Source: JACMLD01 sp963705285
GTDB lineage: Bacteria > Bacteroidota > Bacteroidia > Chitinophagales > Chitinophagaceae
Length of the DNA: 64,000 bases
Assembly: GCA_963705285.1 (NCBI GenBank)
Contig: OY970066.1
Coordinates: 4,712,001-4,776,000 of the forward strand
Direction of reading: 5' to 3'
Below the pieces are notes generated by a model. It did no database searches. It worked only from the letters and a program-made list of their open reading frames with translations, and had not been told where the DNA came from. Positions 57,759-64,000 of this stretch are shown here, piece by piece; the stretch's first letter is position 1, and every line of letters begins with the position of its first letter. A program made the translations under genes and the position numbers.

Positions 57759-59450
57759 TCATTTACCGCTATGATTGGTTTTTCTATCTTTTAATTTTTG
57801 AATTTCATTTTGCATTTGCAGCAACATCGCTGTTTGCGCTGCAATTAATTTTTGCTGCGCTTGCTGCGTCTTTTGCTGGTCAATGGCATACAAAGTGAGC
57901 TCCTCAATTTTTTGTAACAATTTTGACTGGTTGTCACCAACATCTATTCCATCCTTTGCTATCTCAGCAGCAGAGGGAATACCCGGCAAATGTTGATGGC
58001 GCTGAATAAATGTTTCCACGTCCTTGAGCAGCGGAAGTTTATAGCTGGAATCAAAAACATAATCTGCCCAGCCGGTTTGCGTAACTTTTAATTTTTGTGC
58101 GTAAATGCTGCCTTTTACTGCCAGCTTCATGGTGGCATCTGCCGGTGTTGCGGTAGGTATAGTAGTGCCGCCTATTACTACCACACCCGTATTGGCATTT
58201 GAAATGGTGGTGCCGTTTACCGTCCAGCTGCTGCTGCCGGTACCACCCGTGACTGCTTGCCAGGTAGCTACGCCATTGGCATCACTGGTAAGTACTTTGC
58301 CTGCGCCGGCACCTGTAGGAAGTGTAAATGCAGTAGACCAAATACTACCGTTTACCTGCAATTTGTTACCGTTGTCTGTGGTTGACCCCACCATTAAGTT
58401 GCCGGTATTATTGAGGCGCATAATTTCATTGGTTCCGGTTGTGGCCTGGTAACCGCGCAAATTCCAGGTAAACAATGCACTCCAGCCTGTGTAAAACTGC
58501 ATGGTTCCCGGTGTAATACCAATACCGGAGCAATCAGCCGTAGTACTGAAATTATCATACAACATAAGGCCTGATCCCATATGCCTGCCCAGGCTGATTA
58601 ATGGTTTGTTTACAGAGACATTGCCCGCATCGGTAGTCCCCAATTTCAAAGCCGGTATTGAAGGCATATGTATGTAGCTGTATGGAGCAACTGCCGGATC
58701 AACATCCGGGACCTGAATGGTTGTTGTTTTGGTGAATAAGCTTATAGTAGGTTGCCAGCTGGCTACACCACTGGCATCGCTGGTAAGTACTTTGCCCGCG
58801 CCTGCACCGGTAGGTACTATAAGTCCGGTTGTTTTTACATTACCAATTACATCCAGCGCTTCCACCGGATTATTATTCCTTATACCAATAGCATTGGTCA
58901 GTTGCTTAATAGTAAAAGGATCCGAGGAAGCCGTGTTTGCTTTTGAAGTATTTGTAAATCCAAGTGTAATAAATCCGTTTGTACCACAACTATTATAGAT
59001 ATGCGTGGCAACGCAGCTGGCGGCAATTCCATTGCTGCCATTGTTTAACAGCAGGCCATTTGCGCGGATATTTCCATTTACATGCAACAGTGCCAGTGGT
59101 GTACTGGTGCCGATGCCAATATTGCCATTGGGGTCAATAACAAACCTGGCCGCACTGGCGGCCTTCATATCAAAAATGGAAAACAATCCGTTGTCATAGG
59201 AGTTAAGTCCATAAGTGCGCCCGGTGCCGGCTGTGGTATTCTCTAAAATGAATACCGGACTGCTGGCAAGATTATAACCGGTACCAAACTGTTTAATAGC
59301 ACCACTAACAGATAACCGGTAAGTTGGACTGGTAGTGGACTGAATAGCTGCCGCGCCAGTTGCACCCAGCGTATTGGTAGTAGCAGCAGTTTGTGCATCG
59401 GCCAAAAAAGGCAATAGAAATGAAATGACGCTTACAATCCTTTTTATCAT
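57759..59450 (-). CDS. Tail-fibre-like secreted protein
   Basis: The protein has 563 residues with signal peptide MIKRIVSVISFLLPFLADA. It is low in charge and rich in Gly/Thr/Asn, with IDPNGNIGIGTSTPLALLHVNG near residue 105 and two copies of GAGAGKVLTSDAxGVAxWQ (near 217 and 378). Both are phage-tail-fibre-like motifs. Residues ~460-520 (VFDSSYKLPLLKDVETFIQRHQHLPGIPSAAEIAKDGIDV) are the conserved C-terminal domain of Bacteroidota tail-fibre-like proteins. A coiled coil then ends in KDRKTNHSGK. It is the first gene of the surface/toxin locus and may form a trimeric fibre. Confidence 0.85.
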   Translation of the reverse strand: MIKRIVSVISFLLPFLADAQTAATTNTLGATGAAAIQSTTSPTYRLSVSGAIKQFGTGYNLASSPVFILENTTAGTGRTYGLNSYDNGLFSIFDMKAASAARFVIDPNGNIGIGTSTPLALLHVNGNIRANGLLLNNGSNGIAASCVATHIYNSCGTNGFITLGFTNTSKANTASSDPFTIKQLTNAIGIRNNNPVEALDVIGNVKTTGLIVPTGAGAGKVLTSDASGVASWQPTISLFTKTTTIQVPDVDPAVAPYSYIHMPSIPALKLGTTDAGNVSVNKPLISLGRHMGSGLMLYDNFSTTADCSGIGITPGTMQFYTGWSALFTWNLRGYQATTGTNEIMRLNNTGNLMVGSTTDNGNKLQVNGSIWSTAFTLPTGAGAGKVLTSDANGVATWQAVTGGTGSSSWTVNGTTISNANTGVVVIGGTTIPTATPADATMKLAVKGSIYAQKLKVTQTGWADYVFDSSYKLPLLKDVETFIQRHQHLPGIPSAAEIAKDGIDVGDNQSKLLQKIEELTLYAIDQQKTQQAQQKLIAAQTAMLLQMQNEIQKLKDRKTNHSGK

Positions 59451-59979
59451 ATTGATTCAGGGGTTTAAAAAATTTATAAAACTTCATATACAATCAATAC
59501 TATGCATGTCCATTACCTGCACCATGTATTAGTGCGTGTAATAGTATAAACGTGTTTGTTGTGGCTACACAATTCCAGTCAGCGTGTATGCCAATACACC
59601 TGTTGCCGGAAAGTACGGCCCTGCATTAATTATAATGGATGAAGGAGTATTGCGGATAACGACCGCATTTAAAGAAAGCCTGATAAGATGGTCTTTGCCA
59701 GTTGTACCAACAACCAGCGTCACCAGACATAGAAGCTTTTTATTTTCGCATTAAAAAGCACTTACATATAACCGTTAGCTTATTAAGCTGAAGTAAAACT
59801 ATTTGGAAAAAATCAACGCTCCAAATTTATTTTTTAATATAAGTATTATTACATAAATGCTTTCAAGAGAAGTTATTAGAAAGACAGCAAGGGGGTTTAA
59901 CTTAATTTACATGCGACAATACGGAGGCGTCCAATAAGTCAAAATTTATTTGTTTTATCTGATCATTCAGAACACAGTG
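59451..59979. other. 529-bp upstream region of the surface/toxin locus
   Basis: No gene is seen. It separates the gluconokinase stop from the start of the tail-fibre-like gene and becomes A/T-rich at 59740-59900. TAAATTTG on the - strand (59822-59829) fits the -7 consensus TAnnTTTG but lacks a clear -33 TTTG and is ~370 bp from the start. Confidence 0.5.
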
Positions 59980-61497
59980 TTACACATTTTGGAGTTTGGC
60001 TATCGCTTCAAACTCATCCTGCAATACATGGCTCAATTTCTCAAATACTGAAAAATATTTCATATACACCTGGTGGTCTTTTTTATTGGGATGGTAGGTA
60101 GTTTGCAACGAAACGGTTCGTGCTGCTTCTTCCAGGTTGCGGTATACACCCATTTCTGTTTGGCTCAATAACAATGCGCCCGTACCAATGCTATCATAAC
60201 TATTGCTCACACTTACCGGCTTGCCAAACATATCTGCTATAATTTGCGCCCACAAAGGATAAGCAGCATAACTGCCATTAATAGAAATTGAACTGAATGC
60301 ACGGTGCTCCTCCAGGATTTTTCCAATACTGTAAATCTCATACAAAATACCCTCCAGGGTAGCGCGAACGAAATGCTTTTGTTCATGTTTAATGTTAAGA
60401 CCAAAATACGCACCCCGTGCATTAGCATTCCATATTGGTGCACGCTCACCCAGCAGGTAAGGTAAAAACAATAAGCCCTCAGAACCTGCAGGCACCTGCA
60501 TGGCTTCTTTGATAAGGGTATGTATACTTTCATCTATTCCATATGCCTCATTAAAAACGCCAAACTGTTTGGCAAACCATTCAAAAATAACACCGCCGTT
60601 ATTGGTTGGTCCGCCAGACACATAATAACCATCCGTAAGTAAATAATTAAAAAACCGCTGTTTGCTATCGCGGATTACTTTATTGCCGGCCACCCGTACC
60701 GCACCACTCTGCTCAATGGTAATAGTAGCCTTACCCTCACCCCATACGCCTGCACCCAGTGTTGCCATACAACCATCGCTTGCACCAATAATGATTTTAG
60801 TTTGTTTTGAAAGACCAAGCGAAACCTGGTACTCCCTCCGCAAACGCAATGATGAATGAAAAACAGGTACCGGTGTCGGCAATTTATCTGCGCTGATGCC
60901 TGCATAGGCAAGGGCATTGGCATCCCAATGTAATTTATGAATGTTGAAAAGGCCGGTTGCGGAGGCCAGGCTGTAATCAATTACACATTCACCCGTTAAT
61001 TGCTGAATTACATAGTTCTTAATAGCAATAAATTTATCTGTTTTGCTGAAACGCTCTTTATCATGCCGCTTTATCCATGCAATTTTTATCAGGGGCGACA
61101 TAGGATGAATGGGTGTACCTGTATTGTCATAAATTGTTTTTGCCACCGCAAGCTTTTTGAGATCGTCCGCTTCTTTCTTACCACGGTTATCCGCCCATGT
61201 AATGGCATTACCCAATGGCACGCCATTTTTATCCACGGGTAACACGCTGTGCATGGCCGCACTGAAGCAAATGGCTACCACTTTATATTTTTTATGACTG
61301 ATTTTATCTGTCAGGAAATTTTTTAGTACATACAGCACCGTTATAAATACCTGCTCAGGATCCTGCTCACTGTAAATAGGCTCTGTATGAAATGTGGGGT
61401 ACGACCCTTTCGCAAAGCCGATGGCGGTGCCATTCATTTCAAACGCAAAAATCCGTACCGCACTGGTGCCTATATCTATGGTAATGATGCAATCCAT
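59980..61497 (-). CDS. gntK: FGGY-family gluconokinase
   Basis: The protein has 505 residues with two FGGY actin-like domains. The phosphate-binding start is IDIGTSAVRIFAF. FSAAMHSVLPVD and ITWADNRGK contact substrate in the family. TGTPIHPMSPLIKIAW is characteristic of the gluconate-specific branch rather than xylulokinases. The second domain has GASDGCMATLGAG and GGPTNNGGVIFEWF, and a later LLGERAPIWNANARG. The reaction would be ATP plus D-gluconate to 6-phosphogluconate, in the cytoplasm. The upstream neighbour is an AraC regulator in the same direction. The substrate is likely but not certain. Confidence 0.85.
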   Translation of the reverse strand: MDCIITIDIGTSAVRIFAFEMNGTAIGFAKGSYPTFHTEPIYSEQDPEQVFITVLYVLKNFLTDKISHKKYKVVAICFSAAMHSVLPVDKNGVPLGNAITWADNRGKKEADDLKKLAVAKTIYDNTGTPIHPMSPLIKIAWIKRHDKERFSKTDKFIAIKNYVIQQLTGECVIDYSLASATGLFNIHKLHWDANALAYAGISADKLPTPVPVFHSSLRLRREYQVSLGLSKQTKIIIGASDGCMATLGAGVWGEGKATITIEQSGAVRVAGNKVIRDSKQRFFNYLLTDGYYVSGGPTNNGGVIFEWFAKQFGVFNEAYGIDESIHTLIKEAMQVPAGSEGLLFLPYLLGERAPIWNANARGAYFGLNIKHEQKHFVRATLEGILYEIYSIGKILEEHRAFSSISINGSYAAYPLWAQIIADMFGKPVSVSNSYDSIGTGALLLSQTEMGVYRNLEEAARTVSLQTTYHPNKKDHQVYMKYFSVFEKLSHVLQDEFEAIAKLQNV

Positions 61498-61519
61498 AAT
61501 GGTTGGTTTTTAAAATCGG

Positions 61520-62410
61520 TTATGATTTTTTTGAATTATTGTTGCGAAACTGCCTTGGCGTGTACCCCGTCAGTTTTTTAAAGGTGGTAGAAAAATGTTG
61601 TGATGAATAAAAGCCCGTTTCCAGCGCAATGTCGGTAACAGGCTTCTCCGTATTCTTTAATAACCTGATCGCTTCCGCAATACGGATATTAATGAGGTAA
61701 TGCAGCGGCGAAAAGCCTGTATAATTTTTTACTTTCTCTGTAAATGCAGTGGTACCCAGACCCACCATAACAGCCATTTCTTCTACCAACCACTGGTGGT
61801 CAAGATTGCTGCGCAACGCCTGCTCCAGCTTCATAAATGTTTGCGGAAAGTCGCGCTGCAGGTTATTCTGCCGGGTTAAATGACGCACAATGGTAATCAG
61901 CAGTTCATCCACCAGTTGATTAACCCGCACGGTATACCCTATTTCCTGTTCTTTGATCTCTTTATGCAGGTACTGAAAAATCTGGCCAGCGGCCGTTAAT
62001 CGAGATAATACCGATACCTGGTTTAACAATAACAATTTGCCGAATGATTTACTTTCATTCTCGGGTATACCGCTCCACGCCCCCAATTGCATCTGCCCGT
62101 CTTTTGAGAATTGTTGTGGCGAAAGCGCTATCCATGAAACAATGCCCAGATCCATAAAGCCTTTTTCACTTCCAAATGGCTGTTGTGGCAAAATCACTGC
62201 GGTATCTCCGGGGTAAAGCGTAAATGCCCTGGCGCCAATTACCCAGTCAAACTTACCCTCATTAATGTGAAAAATTTGCAAACCCGGCGACGGCCGCTGT
62301 GCAAAAGAATTGAACTGAATATGATGAATTTTCTGGCATGCCAGTTCGGCAATATGCGGAAACGGTTGTAGCTCCGCCGACTTAGGTTGCTGCAGAAAAA
62401 ACTGGCTCAT
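61520..62410 (-). CDS. AraC-family transcriptional regulator
   Basis: The protein has 296 residues. The N-terminal half is a cupin-like sensor (PGLQIFHINEGKFDWVIGARAFTLYPGDTAVILP). The C-terminal ~100 residues hold two helix-turn-helix motifs of AraC type (WLVEEMAVMVGLGTTAFTEKVKNYTGFSPLHYLINIRIAEA, then VTDIALETGFYSSQHFSTTFKKLTGYTPRQFRNN). It sits between the gluconokinase gene (22 bp downstream) and the divergent SusC-like gene, so it is a good candidate to regulate both. Confidence 0.93.
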   Translation of the reverse strand: MSQFFLQQPKSAELQPFPHIAELACQKIHHIQFNSFAQRPSPGLQIFHINEGKFDWVIGARAFTLYPGDTAVILPQQPFGSEKGFMDLGIVSWIALSPQQFSKDGQMQLGAWSGIPENESKSFGKLLLLNQVSVLSRLTAAGQIFQYLHKEIKEQEIGYTVRVNQLVDELLITIVRHLTRQNNLQRDFPQTFMKLEQALRSNLDHQWLVEEMAVMVGLGTTAFTEKVKNYTGFSPLHYLINIRIAEAIRLLKNTEKPVTDIALETGFYSSQHFSTTFKKLTGYTPRQFRNNNSKKS

Positions 62411-62731
62411 TGTTATTCTAAGTTATAAGTTTTAAGTGGTAAGTATTAAGTCCTTTTGCGGATGTAAACATTGCCTGTACAGCGTGACGATGCTAAAACA
62501 TCAAAACATTTACCTTTTCTCCACCATAACGAAAAAACGCGCAAAAGTGCTTACCGCTTAAAACTTACCACTTACCACTTTCATAAAATGTGTAAAAACC
62601 ACCACCGTACATAAATGGAAGTTAATTCTGTTTTATTATTGATACTTTGTAAGGTGATGGGCTCCTTTAACCCGGGCACCTCACGCTAACGATTACCTGA
62701 TTTCATTCTTAAATCAAAACGACTTGCTATT
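62411..62731. other. Divergent gap between the AraC and SusC-like genes (321 bp)
   Basis: It carries an imperfect long-range inverted repeat made of AAGTGGTAAG/AAGTTTTAAG units (arms about 62420-62450 and 62550-62580). No clear -33/-7 promoter is seen; TACTTTG near 62643 is one base short of TAnnTTTG. Confidence 0.55.
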
Positions 62732-64000
62732 ATGACAAAAGAACCACGGCTTCTCAGTAAGCCCGCTTCTTGCTTACGTCTGCTACTCATCCTGACGTTT
62801 GCATTGCTCTCCTCCTCCATTTACGCCCAAACTGTTGCTGGCACTGTATCTAGCCAGGAAGGCGATAAACTATCCAATGTTACGGTAAATGTAAAGGGAA
62901 CCCAGAATGGCACTACCACCGATGCCAACGGTAACTTCAGCATTAACACCGGCGGTAAAACGGTATTGGTATTTTCTTCTGTTGGCTACGCTTCGCAGGA
63001 AGTAGCCATCGGTGGCAGAAATGCTATCACTGTTTCATTAGTTAAAGATTTGCGTAACCTTGATGAAGTGGTGGTAACCGCCCTGGGTATTAAAAAGCAA
63101 TCAAGGGGCCTGGGTTATTCTGTTACCAACGTAAAGCCTGATGAGCTCACAGTAAACCGTACCCCCAATGTAATAAATGCATTACAAGGTAAGGTAGCAG
63201 GCGTTAATATCTCCTCCTTGGGAACCGGCCCCGGGGGTACTTCAAAAATTCGTATTCGCGGACAGTCGTCTATCAATGGTACCAACAGCCCGTTGATTGT
63301 AATAAACGGCGTACCAATAGACAATACCAACTTTAACGACAATGCTTCATCAGGTGTAAAAGGCGGCGGCATTACTTCAGATGGTGGCGACGGCTTGTCA
63401 AGCATTAACCCTGATGATATTGAAAGCATGAGTATTTTGAAAGGCGCACCTGCCGCAGCTTTATATGGCTCGCGCGCAAAAGATGGTGTTATCATGGTTA
63501 CAACAAAAACACGTAATAAAGGCCGCGGCCTGGGTGTTTCCTACAACCTCAATTATACTGATGATACCCCATTAGACTTTACCAACTACCAAAAAGAGTA
63601 TGGCCAGGGAGAAAACGGTCTCCGCCCTACCGCCCCCAACCCCACCTCTGGCCAATGGTCTTTTGGTGAAAAAATTGCGCCGGGTATGACGCAGATTTTG
63701 TTCAATAACCTCACTGTTCCTTATGAGGCGCAAGGCAGCCGTATTAAAGAATTCTACCGCCACGGATCAAATTTTTCCAACACCGTTACCTTATCAACAG
63801 GCGGCGATAAAGGCGGTTTATATTTGTCCTTAAACAATACTGACAATAAAGGCGTAGTACCTAATAATAAGTTTAACCGCAAGAGCATCAACCTGGGTTT
63901 TAATTATAATCTATCTGAGCAAATAAATTTCGGGGGCAACATCAATTATTCAAGAGAAATAAATTCAAATCCGCCCAATATTGCCAACCAGGATAATTCC
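62732..64000 (+). CDS. SusC-like TonB-dependent outer-membrane receptor (3' truncated)
   Basis: The first 423 codons run to the window edge, without a stop. The signal peptide MTKEPRLLSKPASCLRLLLI... ends SIYAQ. A carboxypeptidase-regulatory-like domain (~31-112) has TVAGTVSSQEGDKLSNVTVNVKG and FSSVGYASQEV. The plug domain (~115-270) opens LDEVVVTALGIKKQSRG, the SusC hallmark, and ends LYGSRAKDGVIMVTTK. Barrel strands begin at GLGVSYNLNYTDD. There is no STN domain, so it is not expected to be coupled to a FecR system. It probably imports an oligosaccharide with a SusD partner beyond the window, under control of the divergent AraC protein. Confidence 0.95.
   Translation, partial: MTKEPRLLSKPASCLRLLLILTFALLSSSIYAQTVAGTVSSQEGDKLSNVTVNVKGTQNGTTTDANGNFSINTGGKTVLVFSSVGYASQEVAIGGRNAITVSLVKDLRNLDEVVVTALGIKKQSRGLGYSVTNVKPDELTVNRTPNVINALQGKVAGVNISSLGTGPGGTSKIRIRGQSSINGTNSPLIVINGVPIDNTNFNDNASSGVKGGGITSDGGDGLSSINPDDIESMSILKGAPAAALYGSRAKDGVIMVTTKTRNKGRGLGVSYNLNYTDDTPLDFTNYQKEYGQGENGLRPTAPNPTSGQWSFGEKIAPGMTQILFNNLTVPYEAQGSRIKEFYRHGSNFSNTVTLSTGGDKGGLYLSLNNTDNKGVVPNNKFNRKSINLGFNYNLSEQINFGGNINYSREINSNPPNIANQDNS

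Noticed and set aside
57759..59450. Prophage remnant because of tail-fibre-like motifs
   Set aside because: The protein has a Sec signal peptide, and no capsid, portal, terminase or integrase genes are nearby.
62732..64000. Full FecR/ECF-sigma-regulated receptor
   Set aside because: The receptor lacks the STN signalling domain, and the FecR fragment at 11110 is far away and truncated. The two are unlikely to be linked.

Overview
The window reads as a chromosomal segment of a Bacteroidota bacterium, most likely of the Chitinophagaceae. Support comes from a SusC-type TonB-dependent receptor, a LytS/LytTR two-component pair, DUF6443-type RHS proteins, DUF4259, GH30 and GH5 secreted glycosidases, starts with little Shine-Dalgarno signal, and gaps rich in palindromes and short degenerate repeats. 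No complete mobile element, CRISPR array or rRNA gene was seen.

Layout. Bases 1-30082 (+ strand) hold eleven consecutive, diverged copies of one gene: a MacB/FtsX-type ABC permease of about 800 residues. The first copy is cut by the window edge. A 36-bp relic of another copy lies at 24660-24695. The array is followed by one ABC ATPase (30549-31211) and a TolC-like outer-membrane protein (31326-32654). A convergent LytTR response regulator and LytS-type kinase (32900-34838, - strand) come next. No HlyD/MacA adaptor is present. The gaps carry a recurring ~100-bp element with a GGGCTGGG hairpin, a perfect 22-bp palindrome, and degenerate short repeats. Three gaps share a dyad motif and, 60-82 bp further down, a sigma-54-like TGGCA(C/T)-N5-TTGA element. 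These lie before the FecR-fragment/permease 5 pair, before permease 11 and before the ATPase, and suggest several co-regulated transcription units.

Bases 34922-45748 (- strand) hold small secreted or membrane proteins, a degenerate tRNA-Gly, and two proteins sharing an N-terminal DIFSGR-x-NP-x-W motif. A GH30-GH5 glycosidase pair, a VanZ-like membrane protein, a Gfo/Idh/MocA oxidoreductase next to a secreted toroid-like protein, a DUF3592-like protein and a lipoprotein follow.

Bases 46177-59450 (- strand) form a surface-protein/toxin locus. In transcription order it holds a tail-fibre-like protein, a coiled-coil plus beta-barrel protein, a 1299-residue RHS-like secreted protein with a carbohydrate-binding-like domain, and a small secreted protein. 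A 1541-residue RHS protein ending in a CdiA-type tRNase-like domain, an immunity candidate 3 bp after it, and a DUF4259 protein complete the run. This arrangement, with no type VI, Tc or CdiB partner in sight, is the best candidate for a poorly described system.

Bases 59980-64000 hold an FGGY gluconokinase and an AraC regulator on the - strand, divergent from the start of a SusC-like receptor that runs off the window end.
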